Assembly (NCBI GenBank): GCA_913778495.1
Contig: CAJYVD010000015.1
Coordinates: forward strand, 147,338 to 211,337
Reading direction: 5' to 3'
Length of the DNA: 64,000 nt
Origin: an uncultured Pantoea sp.
GTDB lineage: Bacteria; Pseudomonadota; Gammaproteobacteria; Enterobacterales; Enterobacteriaceae
Shown: positions 39,952-50,437 of the stretch, one piece after another
Layout of the letters: each line of letters starts with the position of its first letter
How positions within the stretch are numbered: the first letter of the stretch is position 1
The notes under the pieces: model-generated
Database searches by the model: none
Told to the model about the DNA's origin: nothing
The model's input: only the letters and a program-made list of their open reading frames with translations
Position numbers and translations under genes: made by a program

Positions 39952-41472
39952 TCAGAACAAGCCCAAAGGCGCGGTGCTGTAACTCACCAGCAAATTTTTG
40001 GTCTGCTGGTAAGCGCTGAGCGCCATTTTGTGAGTTTCACGCCCCACACCTGACTGCTTATAACCGCCAAAAGCCGCGTGCGCCGGATAGATATGATAGC
40101 AATTCGTCCATACTCGTCCCGCCTTGATACCGCGCCCCATGCGATAAGCAAGGTTAGTATCGCGCGTCCATACGCCGGCCCCTAGCCCAAACTGCGTCTC
40201 GTTAGCGATAGCCAGCGCTTCTGCTTCATCTTTGAAAGTGGTTACGCCAATCACCGGTCCGAAAATCTCCTCCTGGAAGCAGCGCATTGCGTTGGTGCCT
40301 TTGATCAACGTCGGCTGAATATAGAAGCCCTGTTCAAGCTCGTGCGCCATGCTGGCGCGATCGCCACCGGTTAAAATCTCACCCCCCTCCTCTCGCGCGA
40401 TAGTGATGTAAGAGAGAATTTTGTCGAACTGTTGGCGTGACGCCTGCGCCCCGATCATGGTATCGGTATCCAGTGGATCACCCCGGCGGATCGCCGCCAC
40501 TTTCGCCATCACGCGCGCCATAAATGGCGCATAAATCGATTCCTGGATCAGCGCACGCGACGGACAGGTACACACTTCGCCCTGATTAAAAAAGCCCAGC
40601 ACCAGACCTTCCACCGCTTTGTCGATAAATTCAGGTTCGCCATCCATGACATCCGCAAAATAGATGTTAGGTGACTTGCCGCCGAGCTCTACGGTGCAGG
40701 GAATGATGTTTTCAGCCGCGCAGGCCATGATGTGGCGCCCTACCGGCGTGGAGCCGGTGAAGGCGATTTTGGCGATGCGCTTGCTGGTCGCCAGCGCTTC
40801 ACCGGCTTCACGGCCAAATCCCTGCACAATGTTCACCACACCCGCCGGGAACAGATCGCCGATCAGGGTCATGAGCAGCGTAATGGCCAGCGGCGTTTGT
40901 TCGGCGGGTTTCATGACCACGCAGTTACCGGCGGCCAGCGCAGGTGCCAGCTTCCACGCCGCCATCAGCAAGGGGAAATTCCAGGGGATAATTTGTCCTA
41001 CTACGCCAAGCGGCTCGTGGAAATGATAAGCCACCGTAGTCTCATCAATCTCCGCCGCGCTGCCCTCTTGCGCACGCAAACAGCCGGCGAAATAGCGGAA
41101 GTGATCGATTGCCAGCGGTAAATCGGCGTTCAGCGTTTCGCGGATCGGCTTGCCGTTGTCCCAACTTTCCGCCACCGCCAGCATTTCAAGCTGCGCCTGC
41201 ATGCGGTCAGCGACCTGCAACAGGATCGTCGCGCGATGCTGCGCGCTGGTTTTTCCCCAGGCATCAGCCGCCTGGTGAGCGGCATCCAGAGCTAGGTCGA
41301 TGTCGCGTGCGTCAGAGCGCGGAAATTGAGCAATCTCGCTGCCGTCAACGGGCGAGGTGTTAGTAAAATAGTTACCGCTCAGCGGCGCGACGAACTGGCC
41401 GCCAATGTAGTTGCCGTAGCGTGCCTCAAAAGACACAAGCGCGCCGGGGGTGCCGGGATGAGCATAACGCAT
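39952..41472 (-). CDS. NAD(P)-dependent aldehyde dehydrogenase, AldB/ExaC family
   Basis: Aldehyde dehydrogenase of 506 residues that oxidises acetaldehyde and related aldehydes to acids. The catalytic Cys is in [11 protein letters not shown] and the general-base Glu in VELGGKSPN; the C-terminus [10 protein letters not shown] is the one shared by the AldB/ExaC group. First gene of a two-gene operon with adhP; it is divergent from an AcoR-type sigma-54 activator and has a sigma-54 promoter. E. coli AldB is also a possible name, but orthology cannot be decided from sequence alone because E. coli aldB lies elsewhere. Confidence 0.88.
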   Translation of the reverse strand: MRYAHPGTPGALVSFEARYGNYIGGQFVAPLSGNYFTNTSPVDGSEIAQFPRSDARDIDLALDAAHQAADAWGKTSAQHRATILLQVADRMQAQLEMLAVAESWDNGKPIRETLNADLPLAIDHFRYFAGCLRAQEGSAAEIDETTVAYHFHEPLGVVGQIIPWNFPLLMAAWKLAPALAAGNCVVMKPAEQTPLAITLLMTLIGDLFPAGVVNIVQGFGREAGEALATSKRIAKIAFTGSTPVGRHIMACAAENIIPCTVELGGKSPNIYFADVMDGEPEFIDKAVEGLVLGFFNQGEVCTCPSRALIQESIYAPFMARVMAKVAAIRRGDPLDTDTMIGAQASRQQFDKILSYITIAREEGGEILTGGDRASMAHELEQGFYIQPTLIKGTNAMRCFQEEIFGPVIGVTTFKDEAEALAIANETQFGLGAGVWTRDTNLAYRMGRGIKAGRVWTNCYHIYPAHAAFGGYKQSGVGRETHKMALSAYQQTKNLLVSYSTAPLGLF

Positions 41473-41546
41473 TGCAAACTCCTTGCCGTAGGGTCAGTTG
41501 TTATCGGTTTTGCCGCCAGCGTTGTCGCGGCCGTCAATAACGCGTT

Positions 41547-41561
41547 GCAGGCGGTGTGCCA
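41547..41561 (-). promoter_or_regulatory. sigma-54 promoter of the aldehyde/alcohol dehydrogenase operon
   Basis: The minus strand reads TGGCACACCGCCTGC: a perfect -24 TGGCAC and a -12 CTGC at correct spacing, about 75 bases upstream of the aldehyde dehydrogenase start. The divergent gene encodes a sigma-54 activator. Confidence 0.85.
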
Positions 41562-41667
41562 ATCCTGCTTTTGCGGCGACGCTAAGAAATTTAAGGCTAG
41601 TGTTCAGTGGGTTAACGTTAAACCCTTGCGCCCGGCTACCTGACTCTCAGCAATAAAAGCTGCAGGT

Positions 41668-41686
41668 GTGTTGCAGTTCGCAACAC
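41668..41686. promoter_or_regulatory. candidate upstream activator site for the AcoR-type regulator
   Basis: Perfect palindrome GTGTTGC-AGTTC-GCAACAC, about 115 bases upstream of the sigma-54 element on the divergent strand, in the usual enhancer range. A further half-site (GCAACAC) lies at 41713-41719, 25 bases before the regulator's own start. Binding by the product of the neighbouring gene is inference. Confidence 0.65.
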
Positions 41687-41743
41687 CGTAAAAACCAAAT
41701 CGCTACAATGCCGCAACACTGATTACTCGCACCGAGGTCTGTC

Positions 41744-43507
41744 ATGCAGGAAAATAGCGTCGCGTCTGTCACGTCTTCCAGCCCAATTCTCAGCGACTCT
41801 TGGTTCCGCAGCCAGCTTTATGGCCTTGACCGCACCGCCGATGATTTTCCTCGCCTGCGGCAGAGCGAACTGGCCGATGCGCTGGCCAACAATCATGCCC
41901 TGCAGCAATTTGCCCAGCCGGTTATCAAGCAGTTGACACAGCAGCTGCGGGAAAAGCAGGCGGTGGCAATCTTGACCGATGCTGCTGGCCTGGTGCTGAA
42001 CACGGTGGGCGATCTGCCCTCCCTGGAGAAAGCGCAGCGTCACGCGCTGGCCCCCGGCAATCTCTGGAGTGAATGCGGGCGCGGCACCAATGCCATCGGC
42101 ACCGCTCTGGCAATCGATGAGTGCTGCGAAATTGAAGGGAGGCAGCACTATTTAACGGCCAATCAGGCGCTTTACTGCGCAGCCATGCCGCTGCAAATGC
42201 CGACTGGGCAAATCGCGGGAGTATTGGATATCTCTGGGCCCACGCATTTTTCCCATCCGCATACGCTGAAATGGGTGAAGGCCGCCGCGCAGCAGATTGA
42301 ATACCTGTGGATCAAACAGAGCTTACACCCGCAGCAGTGGCTGATGAGCCTGCACGCCGATCCGGCGGGGATCGATACCCGCGAGGAGTTGCTGCTGGTG
42401 TTTTCCGATAACCTGCTTACCGCCGCCAATCGCCTTGCCATGCGTGCGCTGGCGCTAGAGCCCGATCAATTGGGCACGCTCTCGTTTCAACAGCTTTTTC
42501 CTCAGCTGCCTCAGCAGGCGAGCCGCCTGCCTTTGCCGGTGCAGTATCAGCAGCAGCGCTATTACTTCCGGCTGCGTGCCCCCGAACGCCTGATGATATC
42601 TGTCCCGCCCTCGCCCGCGGAACCGCCCTTTACACCGCCCTATAATGAGGAAAAGCTGGTGCGTTTATTAAACGCGGGCGTGGCCTTGTGTATTCACGGT
42701 GAGACCGGCTGCGGCAAAGAGCATGTGAGCCGCGCCCTGCACCAACAGAGCCGCTGGCGCACCGGGAAATTTGTGGCCATTAACTGCGCGGCAATCCCAG
42801 AAACCCTGATTGAATCAGAGCTGTTTGGCTACCAGGCAGGCGCGTTCACCGGGGCCAGTAAACAGGGTTACATCGGCAAGATCCGTGAAGCCGATGGCGG
42901 CGTGCTGTTTTTGGATGAGATTGGCGATATGCCGCTGGCGCTGCAAACGCGGCTGTTGCGCGTGCTGCAGGAGAAAGAGGTAGCGCCATTGGGTTCCACG
43001 CAACGCTGGCCGGTGAATTTTGCCGTGATCTGTGCGACCCACCGGGATTTGTCACAGCGCGTCTCCACAGGCGCGTTTCGCGAAGATCTCCTTTATCGAC
43101 TGCAAGAGTTCTCCCTAACGCTGCCACCGCTGCGCACGTGGCCCCATCAGCAGCGCTTCATTCAGGCGCTCTGGCAGGAGCTGGGCGGAGCATCGCGCGG
43201 TATTACGCTGACATCGTCGTTACTGGACGCGCTGGCCGCGCAGCCGTGGCCGGGCAATGTGCGACAGCTGCGCAGCGTGTTACGCGTGTTGCTGGCCTTG
43301 GCGGACGAGGGAGAAACGCTGACGGAACAGCATCTGCCAGCGGAATACCGTTCCAGTACTGCGGCACCCACGGTGGACAGGCAGCATCACGACGACAGGC
43401 TAATTGGTGAGACGCTACAGCGTTTTAACGGGAATATTTCGCAAGCCGCCCGGGCGCTGGGCGTCGCGCGCAGCACGCTCTATCGTCGAGCTGCGCGCAG
43501 TAAGTAA
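41744..43507 (+). CDS. acoR: AcoR-type sigma-54-dependent transcriptional activator
   Basis: Enhancer-binding activator of 587 residues: an N-terminal GAF-like sensor region (about 55-190), an AAA+ domain with Walker A GETGCGKEHV, the sigma-54 contact loop GAFTGA, and Walker B VLFLDEIGDM, and a C-terminal Fis-type helix-turn-helix (NISQAARALGVARSTLYRR). Such regulators activate operons for acetoin, alcohol or aldehyde use in response to a small effector. The divergent dehydrogenase operon with a sigma-54 promoter is the obvious target. The acoR symbol is by family likeness, not proven orthology. It ends 10 bases from the convergent yajQ. Confidence 0.85.
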   Translation: MQENSVASVTSSSPILSDSWFRSQLYGLDRTADDFPRLRQSELADALANNHALQQFAQPVIKQLTQQLREKQAVAILTDAAGLVLNTVGDLPSLEKAQRHALAPGNLWSECGRGTNAIGTALAIDECCEIEGRQHYLTANQALYCAAMPLQMPTGQIAGVLDISGPTHFSHPHTLKWVKAAAQQIEYLWIKQSLHPQQWLMSLHADPAGIDTREELLLVFSDNLLTAANRLAMRALALEPDQLGTLSFQQLFPQLPQQASRLPLPVQYQQQRYYFRLRAPERLMISVPPSPAEPPFTPPYNEEKLVRLLNAGVALCIHGETGCGKEHVSRALHQQSRWRTGKFVAINCAAIPETLIESELFGYQAGAFTGASKQGYIGKIREADGGVLFLDEIGDMPLALQTRLLRVLQEKEVAPLGSTQRWPVNFAVICATHRDLSQRVSTGAFREDLLYRLQEFSLTLPPLRTWPHQQRFIQALWQELGGASRGITLTSSLLDALAAQPWPGNVRQLRSVLRVLLALADEGETLTEQHLPAEYRSSTAAPTVDRQHHDDRLIGETLQRFNGNISQAARALGVARSTLYRRAARSK

Positions 43508-43517
43508 AGAGACGGGC

Positions 43518-44009
43518 TTAATCGCGGAAGTTCTTGAACTGGAACGGTTGGCCGAGATTGCCGCCGCGCACCAGCGCCATCGCGCCTTGTAGGTCGTCGC
43601 GTGATTTACCGGTCACGCGCAGCTCTTCACCCTGAATTTGCGTCTGCACTTTAAGCTTGCTGTCTTTGATCAGCTTCACTATTTTTTTTGCGACGTCAGC
43701 TTCGATGCCTTTTTTAAGCTTGGCCTCGACGCTCCAGTTTTTTCCGCTGTGCACGATCTCTTCTGGCACTTCAAGGGCCGCGCCCTCAATGCCACGCTTC
43801 AGCAGCTTTTCACGCAAAATATCGACCAGCTGCTTAACCTGGAAATCCGACTCGCTGCTGACCTTGATGGTCTCGTTTTTTTCGTTGAGCTCAATGCTGG
43901 CGCTAACGTTGCGGAAGTCAAAACGCGAGGACACTTCGCGGTTAGCATTTTCCACCGCATTACGAACTTCCGACAGTTCAACTTCGGAAACGATATCGAA
44001 AGATGGCAT
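43518..44009 (-). CDS. yajQ: YajQ, nucleotide-binding protein
   Basis: UPF0234/YajQ family protein of 163 residues with two ferredoxin-like domains. Members bind nucleotides, and some bind cyclic di-GMP. The start at 44009 ([10 protein letters not shown]) follows AGGAG and matches E. coli; the 14 extra codons upstream are not supported. No terminator is seen in the 10-base gap to the regulator gene, so the two transcripts may overlap. Confidence 0.94.
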   Translation of the reverse strand: MPSFDIVSEVELSEVRNAVENANREVSSRFDFRNVSASIELNEKNETIKVSSESDFQVKQLVDILREKLLKRGIEGAALEVPEEIVHSGKNWSVEAKLKKGIEADVAKKIVKLIKDSKLKVQTQIQGEELRVTGKSRDDLQGAMALVRGGNLGQPFQFKNFRD

Positions 44010-44130
44010 CTTTTCTTCTCCTGATACTAAAGTGACATGCATAATACGCATCTTACCGCGCTAATTAAACAGGCTACGCGGAAAGCTATAATGAGCGTGT
44101 GAGATGACTAACCCACGGGCGGGAGGCAGG

Positions 44131-45051
44131 ATGAAAATTACCGTGTTAGGCTGCGGCGCCTTGGGTCAGATCTGGCTCGCCGCGCTGGCAAGGCAAGGAC
44201 ACGATGTGCAGGGGTGGCTACGCGTCCCGCAGCCGTACTGTTCAGTGAACGTGCTCGATCCGCAAGGTCAGATGAGCAACCACACCTTTATCGCTAACGA
44301 TCCGCTGTTTCTGGCGCAAAGTCAGCTGCTGCTGGTGACGCTAAAAGCGCCTCAGGTCTCGCAGGCAGTGAAAAATCTGCACAGCGTACTGCCCGATGCA
44401 ACCCCGATATTGCTATTGCACAACGGCATGGGTACGCAGGATGAACTGCGCGATCTGCCGCAGCCATTGCTGCGCGGCTTGACCACTCACGCGGCCATGC
44501 ACGATGGCACGGTAATAAAACACGTCGCTTATGGCATCACCCATATCGGTCCGGCCAGCCGCAGCGCAGCTGGCCTGAGCGCTATGGCGGATGTGCTGCA
44601 TCAGGCGCTGCCGGATGTGGCCTGGCATGACAATATTTTGCCCGCCAGCTGGCTAAAGCTGGCGGTGAACTGCGTGATTAATCCGCTAACGGTGGAGCAC
44701 GATTGCCCTAACGGCGCGCTACGCGCATTTCCCGAACAGATCGATACGCTGTGTCAGGAAATTGCCTGGATCATGGCGCGCGAGGGGCAGCACATCGCCG
44801 TCGATAACCTGCGCGACGTGGTGTATGACGTGATCGACAACACCGCCGATAACTTCTCATCCATGCTGCAGGACGTGCGGGCGGGGCGCCAAAGCGAAAT
44901 AGATTACATTACCGGCTATTTATTGCAGCGCGCCCGTGCGCAAGGCATGACGCTACCGGAAAACACCCGGCTGTACGATTTCATTAAACGCAAGGAGTTT
45001 CATTATGAGCGCGAACGCATCGGTTCTGGTTTGCCTGGCACATGGCAGTGA
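44131..45051 (+). CDS. panE: PanE, 2-dehydropantoate 2-reductase
   Basis: NADPH-dependent reductase that makes pantoate in the pantothenate/CoA pathway. The 306-residue protein has the Rossmann motif GCGALG (residues 7-12), the catalytic Lys in [14 protein letters not shown] and a Glu in QSEIDYI. The ATG at 44131 follows GGAGG; nine extra upstream codons are not supported. It overlaps the start of yajL by 47 bases, so the two are translationally linked. Confidence 0.95.
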   Translation: MKITVLGCGALGQIWLAALARQGHDVQGWLRVPQPYCSVNVLDPQGQMSNHTFIANDPLFLAQSQLLLVTLKAPQVSQAVKNLHSVLPDATPILLLHNGMGTQDELRDLPQPLLRGLTTHAAMHDGTVIKHVAYGITHIGPASRSAAGLSAMADVLHQALPDVAWHDNILPASWLKLAVNCVINPLTVEHDCPNGALRAFPEQIDTLCQEIAWIMAREGQHIAVDNLRDVVYDVIDNTADNFSSMLQDVRAGRQSEIDYITGYLLQRARAQGMTLPENTRLYDFIKRKEFHYERERIGSGLPGTWQ

Positions 45052-45619
45052 AGAGATCGAGGCGGTCACCACCATTGATCTGCTGGTCCGCGCGGGACTT
45101 CACGTCACAACGGCAAGCGTCGAGAGTGACGGAACGCGTGAGATTGTTTGCTCGCGCGGCGTGCGTCTTCTGGCGGATGCCGCCCTGGTAAACGTTGCCG
45201 ACAACGACTTCGACGCCATCGTGCTGCCCGGCGGCCTGAAAGGCGCGGAAACCTTCCGCGACAGCACGCTGCTGGTCGAGACCGTGCGGCAGTTTACCCT
45301 GGCCGGGAAAATTGTTGCTGCTATCTGTGCCGCGCCGGGCACGGTGCTGGTGCCGCACGATCTATTCCCGGTGGGAAACATGACCGGTTTTCCCGGCCTG
45401 AAAGAGACCATTCCTGAAGCCAAATGGATGGAACGCCGCGTGGTCTGGGATCCCCGCGTCAATCTCCTCACCAGTCAAGGGCCCGGCACGGCAATCGATT
45501 TTGCCCTGAAGCTGATTGACCTGCTGGTAGATAAAGAGAAAGCGCGCGACGTCGCCTCGCAGCTGGTGCTGGCCGCTGGCATCTATAACTATCAAGAGTT
45601 TGAAGAGCGAAACGCATAG
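45005..45619 (+). CDS. yajL: YajL, DJ-1/ThiJ-family chaperone
   Basis: DJ-1 superfamily protein of 204 residues, reported as an oxidative-stress chaperone. The reactive Cys lies in the nucleophile elbow [11 protein letters not shown] (near residue 106) and the acidic partner in [11 protein letters not shown]. The start has AAGGAG 5-10 bases upstream and lies within panE. The older name thiJ does not imply a role in thiamin synthesis. Confidence 0.95.
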   Translation: MSANASVLVCLAHGSEEIEAVTTIDLLVRAGLHVTTASVESDGTREIVCSRGVRLLADAALVNVADNDFDAIVLPGGLKGAETFRDSTLLVETVRQFTLAGKIVAAICAAPGTVLVPHDLFPVGNMTGFPGLKETIPEAKWMERRVVWDPRVNLLTSQGPGTAIDFALKLIDLLVDKEKARDVASQLVLAAGIYNYQEFEERNA

Positions 45620-45620
45620 A

Positions 45621-45647
45621 AAAAGGCGGCCATCGGGCCGCCTTTTC
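45621..45647. terminator. bidirectional terminator between yajL and thiI
   Basis: Hairpin AAAAGGCGGC, 7-base loop, CCGCCTTTT with T runs on both strands, between convergent genes. Confidence 0.88.
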
Positions 45648-45661
45648 ACGTTACGCGCGGT

Positions 45662-47110
45662 TTACGGACGGTAAACCTTCACGTTTTTGAAGCCCTGTTC
45701 GTGCAAATAGAGCGCCTGCAAGCGGCTCATCACGCCACGGTCACAGTAAAGTAGCCAGGTTTTACTCTGATCGAGATCGCCGAACTGCGTACCCAATTTA
45801 TAAAACGGCAGGGACTTCACCTCCACGCCTTCCAGCGCCAGCGGCTTCTCTTCCTGCTCATCAATCGCACGAATATCCAGTACCACGTCGTTACGCTGGA
45901 ACGCGTCTACGGTTTCAATCTCAACCACTTCTTCCTGAGTGGCTTCGGCGATTTCGCGAATATCCACATTGGTGGCTTCCTGCACCATGCGATCGAGAAT
46001 CGAGAAATCGACGTTCTGCTCTTCCGCTTCGATTTTGGCTTTGACCGCTTTTACCGTCGGACTTTTGGAAATCACGCCGCAATATTCTGGCATCGTGCGG
46101 GCAAAATCTTCCGTCCCAATCGCGCGCGCCAGATCGATGATGTGCTCTTTATCGTGTGAGATCAGCGGGCGCAGAATCAGCGTATCCGACGCATTATCAA
46201 TCAGGCGCAGGTTGGTCAGCGTTTGGCTGGACACCTGGCCCAGCGCTTCGCCGGTGACCAGCGCCTGCACACCGTAGCGCTCGGCTATCTGAGAGGCCGC
46301 ACGCACCATCATGCGCTTCAGCACCACGCCCATCTGGCCGTCGTCGACCTTTTCCAAAATCTCCCCAACCACCGGTTCAAAATTGATGGCGACAAAACGC
46401 ACGCGGTGCGATCGGCCAAAACGCTGCCACAAATAGTGGGCTACCTGACGCACGCCGATTTCATGCGCTGCGCCGCCGAGGTTAAAGAAGCAGTAATGCA
46501 CGCGGCAGCCGCGGCGCATCAACATATAGCTGGACACGCCGGAATCAAATCCACCGGAGATCAGCGACAGAACATCTTCCTGCGTCCCGATGGGGAAGCC
46601 GCCAAGCCCTTCGTAGCGCTGCGTGATCAGCAGCAGGCGATCGTCCTCGATCTCAAGGTTCACGGTCTCGTCGGGATGCGTAAGCTGTACGCGCGCGCTC
46701 TCGATGTGCTGGTTAAGACCGCCGCCCACGTAGCGCTCGACGTCGGTGGAACTGAAGCTATGCTTACCGCGACGCTTCACGCGCACGCGAAAACTTTTGC
46801 CCACTAGGCGCTCGCGGTTTAGCGCCAGCGTCTGTTCAAAAATGTCGTGCATATCGGTGTAAACCCGATCTTCAACCGCCAGCACGTGGTGAATACCGGG
46901 GATGCGCGTGAGCTCTTCCGCGAGGATGTTGCGCAGCGCTTCTTTTTTGCTGCGCACCTCAATGTGATCCCAGTGGCGTACCACGGCGATCTCGTCGTCA
47001 ACGGTGCGTAAGGTGTTACGAATATTGCCGGTCAAAATTTTGATAAAGCGCAGGCGCACCGACTGACTTTTGATGGTGATTTCAGGGAAGAGCTTGATGA
47101 TAAACTTCAT
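45662..47110 (-). CDS. thiI: ThiI, tRNA 4-thiouridine synthase
   Basis: Adenylates U8 of tRNA and transfers sulfur to give s4U, and also supplies sulfur for the thiamin thiazole. The 482-residue protein equals the E. coli length and has a THUMP domain (about 60-165), a PP-loop SGGFDSG (about 190) and a C-terminal rhodanese domain with the catalytic Cys in LLYCDRG, the form needed for thiazole synthesis. It is divergent from xseB across 233 bases, as in E. coli. Confidence 0.97.
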   Translation of the reverse strand: MKFIIKLFPEITIKSQSVRLRFIKILTGNIRNTLRTVDDEIAVVRHWDHIEVRSKKEALRNILAEELTRIPGIHHVLAVEDRVYTDMHDIFEQTLALNRERLVGKSFRVRVKRRGKHSFSSTDVERYVGGGLNQHIESARVQLTHPDETVNLEIEDDRLLLITQRYEGLGGFPIGTQEDVLSLISGGFDSGVSSYMLMRRGCRVHYCFFNLGGAAHEIGVRQVAHYLWQRFGRSHRVRFVAINFEPVVGEILEKVDDGQMGVVLKRMMVRAASQIAERYGVQALVTGEALGQVSSQTLTNLRLIDNASDTLILRPLISHDKEHIIDLARAIGTEDFARTMPEYCGVISKSPTVKAVKAKIEAEEQNVDFSILDRMVQEATNVDIREIAEATQEEVVEIETVDAFQRNDVVLDIRAIDEQEEKPLALEGVEVKSLPFYKLGTQFGDLDQSKTWLLYCDRGVMSRLQALYLHEQGFKNVKVYRP

Positions 47111-47343
47111 GGCGACACAGCTTTGTTGGCCAAATAAGTGCTAAAAGCAGTGGCACTTAGCTGGTAAGATCATATATTGCGGGTTGAACAAAGGTCCACC
47201 GCATCCGAGGCGCGCAAGTATATCACCTTTGCCAGATGACTGCTTCTGCAACAGCAGTCGCATTGATTATTTTGCTAATTAATCCTCGTCGGCTACCATG
47301 ACCGATTGCAACATGATTTCCAACCTGTGAGTCGACTCTGAAT

Positions 47344-47586
47344 ATGCCAAAAAAAGCCGAAGCGCCAGCCAGTTTTGAACGTTCCTTACAGCAGCTCGAA
47401 GAGATTGTGGGCCGACTGGAAAGCGGAGAGTTACCGCTGGAAGAGGCGCTGAATGAATTTGAGCGCGGCGTACAGTTGGCACGAACCGGTCAGCAAACGC
47501 TGCAGGCCGCAGAGCAGCGCGTCCAGATCTTGCTGAGCGATGACAAAGACGCCGCGCTTACTCCTTTTACGCCGGAAAATGACTAA
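47344..47586 (+). CDS. xseB: XseB, exodeoxyribonuclease VII small subunit
   Basis: Small subunit (80 residues) of the exonuclease that degrades single-stranded DNA. The family core [32 protein letters not shown] is intact. The TAATG at its end overlaps the ispA start by one base, the same operon layout as in E. coli (xseB-ispA-dxs). Confidence 0.95.
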   Translation: MPKKAEAPASFERSLQQLEEIVGRLESGELPLEEALNEFERGVQLARTGQQTLQAAEQRVQILLSDDKDAALTPFTPEND

Positions 47587-48485
47587 TGGATTTCGCTCAC
47601 GCCCTTAGCGCCTATCATGAGCGCGTTAATCTGGCACTCACGCGTTTCATTGCGCCGCTGCCCTTTCAGAGTTCTCCTCTGGTGAATGCCATGCAATATG
47701 GGGCATTATTGGGCGGTAAACGCCTGCGCCCTTTTCTGGTCTACGCCACGGGCGAGATGCTCCAGGCGAATCCGGCCAGCCTTGATGCCCCGGCGGCGGC
47801 CGTTGAGTGTATTCATGCCTATTCGCTGATTCACGACGACCTGCCTGCGATGGATGATGATGCGTTACGTCGCGGACAACCAACCTGTCATATAAAATAT
47901 GGTGAAGACACGGCAATCCTGGCTGGCGATGCTTTGCAGACGCTGGCATTTTCGATTTTAACCGAGCAGCCGATGCCGGGCGTTTCCGCCGAGGCCCGTC
48001 TTGCCATGGTGCGCGAATTAGCGCGCGCCAGCGGCGTCGCTGGCATGTGTGGTGGCCAGGCACTGGATTTAGCCGCCGAGGGCAAACAGATCAGCCTCGA
48101 CGAACTTGAGCAAATCCATCGTCACAAAACGGGCGCATTAATTCGCGCCGCGGTACGCCTCGGCGCACTGACGGCAGGAGAAGCGGGCCAGGCAGCCTTA
48201 CCCGCACTGGATATCTACGCGGACGCGATTGGCCTGGCTTTCCAGGTTCAGGACGACATCCTGGACGTGATTGGCGACACCGCAACGCTGGGCAAAACGC
48301 AGGGAGCCGATCAGGCATTGGGAAAAAGCACCTATCCCGCCCTGCTGGGTTTGGACAACGCGCGGCGTAAGGCCAGCGATCTTCATCAGGAAGCGCTAGG
48401 CGCACTTGAGACCCTCGCGGCACAGCATTACAACACCACCGCCTTGCAGGCACTGGCAAGCTTCATAATTGAACGCGATAAATAA
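47586..48485 (+). CDS. ispA: IspA, farnesyl diphosphate synthase
   Basis: Condenses isopentenyl diphosphate with dimethylallyl and geranyl diphosphates to give farnesyl diphosphate for undecaprenol, quinone and haem o chains. It has 299 residues, with the first Asp-rich motif DDLPAMDDD (about 84-92) and the second DDILD, the standard Mg2+-binding pair. It is translationally coupled to xseB and lies 19 bases before dxs, whose product makes the pathway's first intermediate. Confidence 0.97.
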   Translation: MDFAHALSAYHERVNLALTRFIAPLPFQSSPLVNAMQYGALLGGKRLRPFLVYATGEMLQANPASLDAPAAAVECIHAYSLIHDDLPAMDDDALRRGQPTCHIKYGEDTAILAGDALQTLAFSILTEQPMPGVSAEARLAMVRELARASGVAGMCGGQALDLAAEGKQISLDELEQIHRHKTGALIRAAVRLGALTAGEAGQAALPALDIYADAIGLAFQVQDDILDVIGDTATLGKTQGADQALGKSTYPALLGLDNARRKASDLHQEALGALETLAAQHYNTTALQALASFIIERDK

Positions 48486-48504
48486 CTTTCATAATGAGTC
48501 TCTG

Positions 48505-50370
48505 ATGAGTTTTGATATTGCAAAATACCCGACACTGGCATTGGCGAGCACGGTTCAAGAATTACGTTTATTACCGAAAGAAAAACTTCCGGAACTGTGT
48601 GACGAACTGCGTCAGTATCTGCTGGACAGCGTAAGCCGCTCTTCCGGCCACTTTGCTTCGGGTCTGGGCGTTGTCGAACTGACGGTCGCGCTACATTATG
48701 TCTACAACACGCCGTTTGACCATCTGGTGTGGGACGTCGGCCATCAAGCCTACCCCCACAAAATCCTGACGGGTCGCCGCGACCGCATTGGCACGATCCG
48801 TCAGAAGAACGGCCTGCATCCGTTCCCGTGGCGCGGCGAGAGTGAATACGATGTACTGAGCGTCGGCCACTCTTCTACCTCTATCAGCGCCGGACTGGGC
48901 ATGGCGGTGGCAGCGGAGCGCGAGGGCAAAGGCCGTCGCACCGCCTGCATTATTGGTGACGGCGCCATCACCGCAGGCATGGCGTTTGAAGCCATGAACC
49001 ACGCGGGAGACATCAAGCCTGATATGCTGGTGATTTTGAACGACAACGAAATGTCGATTTCGGAAAATGTTGGCGCGCTGAACAACCGTCTGGCGCAAAT
49101 TTTGTCGGGCAAAACATACTCTCGCCTACGCGAGGGCGGCAAGCGCGTGCTTGGCGGACTGCCGCCGATCAAAGAGCTGGTTAAACGCACCGAAGAGCAC
49201 CTTAAAGGCATGGTGGTGCCGGGCACGCTGTTTGAGGAGCTGGGCTTTAACTATATCGGTCCGGTAGACGGGCATGACGTGCTCACGCTGGTGAGCACGC
49301 TGAAAAACATGCGCGATCTCAAAGGCCCGCAGTTCCTGCACATCATGACCAAAAAAGGCAAAGGCTATGCGCCGGCGGAACAAGATCCGATTGCCTGGCA
49401 CGCGGTGCCAAAGTTTGATCCTGCCAGCGGTTCGCTGCCGAAAAGCGTGCCGGGCCTGCCAAGCTACTCGAAAATCTTTGGCGACTGGCTAAAAGAGACC
49501 GCCGCTGACGACGCGCGCTTGATGGCGGTGACGCCAGCGATGCGTGAAGGCTCGGGCATGGTGAGCTACTCGCGCGAATACCCGCAGCAATATTTTGACG
49601 TGGCAATTGCCGAGCAGCATGCCGTCACCTTCGCCGCCGGTATGGCGATTGGCGGCTACAAGCCGGTTGTCGCCATTTACTCTACCTTCCTGCAGCGCGC
49701 CTACGATCAGCTGATTCATGACGTGGCGATCCAGAAGCTGCCGGTGCTGTTCGCTATCGATCGTGGCGGTATCGTGGGCGCCGACGGTCAAACCCATCAG
49801 GGTGCGTTTGATATCGCCTTCCTGCGCTGCGTACCCGACATGGTGATCATGACGCCAAGTGACGAAAACGAGTGTCGCCAGATGCTCTATACCGGCTACC
49901 ACTATCAAGAAGGTCCGAGCGCGGTGCGCTATCCGCGCGGCACCGGCACTGGCGCCGCGCTGCAACCGCTCAACAGCCTGCCGCTGGGCAAAGGCGTGGT
50001 GAAGCGTCATGGCGAACAGCTGGCCATTCTTAACTTTGGCACCCTGCTGCCAGAGGCCGCCGCCGCCGCCGAGGCGCTCAACGCTACGCTGGTGGATATG
50101 CGCTTTGTAAAACCGCTTGATGAGGCCCTGATTGCTGAACTGGCGTCCACGCACGATGCGCTGGTTACGCTGGAAGAAGGTGCGATCAAAGGCGGTGCTG
50201 GCAGCGGCGTCAATGAATACGTCATGGCCAAACGCCTGCGCGTACCGGTGCTTAACCTGGGGCTGCCGGATGAGTTTATCCCGCAGGGCACGCAGGAAGA
50301 GGTGCGGCACGACTACCAGCTGGATGCCGCCGGTATTCAGCAGCAAATTGCCCGCTGGCTGGCGCAGTAA
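48505..50370 (+). CDS. dxs: DXS, 1-deoxy-D-xylulose-5-phosphate synthase
   Basis: Thiamin diphosphate enzyme that joins pyruvate and glyceraldehyde 3-phosphate in the first step of the MEP isoprenoid pathway. The 621-residue protein has the TPP motif [19 protein letters not shown]...NDN and the general-acid segment [14 protein letters not shown]. The start at 48505 (MSFDIAKYP) matches E. coli; an in-frame ATG at 48469 lies inside ispA and is rejected. Confidence 0.97.
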   Translation: MSFDIAKYPTLALASTVQELRLLPKEKLPELCDELRQYLLDSVSRSSGHFASGLGVVELTVALHYVYNTPFDHLVWDVGHQAYPHKILTGRRDRIGTIRQKNGLHPFPWRGESEYDVLSVGHSSTSISAGLGMAVAAEREGKGRRTACIIGDGAITAGMAFEAMNHAGDIKPDMLVILNDNEMSISENVGALNNRLAQILSGKTYSRLREGGKRVLGGLPPIKELVKRTEEHLKGMVVPGTLFEELGFNYIGPVDGHDVLTLVSTLKNMRDLKGPQFLHIMTKKGKGYAPAEQDPIAWHAVPKFDPASGSLPKSVPGLPSYSKIFGDWLKETAADDARLMAVTPAMREGSGMVSYSREYPQQYFDVAIAEQHAVTFAAGMAIGGYKPVVAIYSTFLQRAYDQLIHDVAIQKLPVLFAIDRGGIVGADGQTHQGAFDIAFLRCVPDMVIMTPSDENECRQMLYTGYHYQEGPSAVRYPRGTGTGAALQPLNSLPLGKGVVKRHGEQLAILNFGTLLPEAAAAAEALNATLVDMRFVKPLDEALIAELASTHDALVTLEEGAIKGGAGSGVNEYVMAKRLRVPVLNLGLPDEFIPQGTQEEVRHDYQLDAAGIQQQIARWLAQ

Positions 50371-50437
50371 TCCCCTCCCTGGCTCCTGCTGCTATGCTTG
50401 AGGGACCTTACCCACACGCATAAGAGCAGGAGCTCCA

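Noticed and set aside
47111-47343. possible TPP riboswitch near thiI or thiamin genes
   Set aside because: No thi-box core sequences are present upstream of thiI, dxs or thiL.
49489-50346. 285-codon open frame opposite dxs
   Set aside because: Antisense shadow of dxs; no ribosome binding site or similarity.
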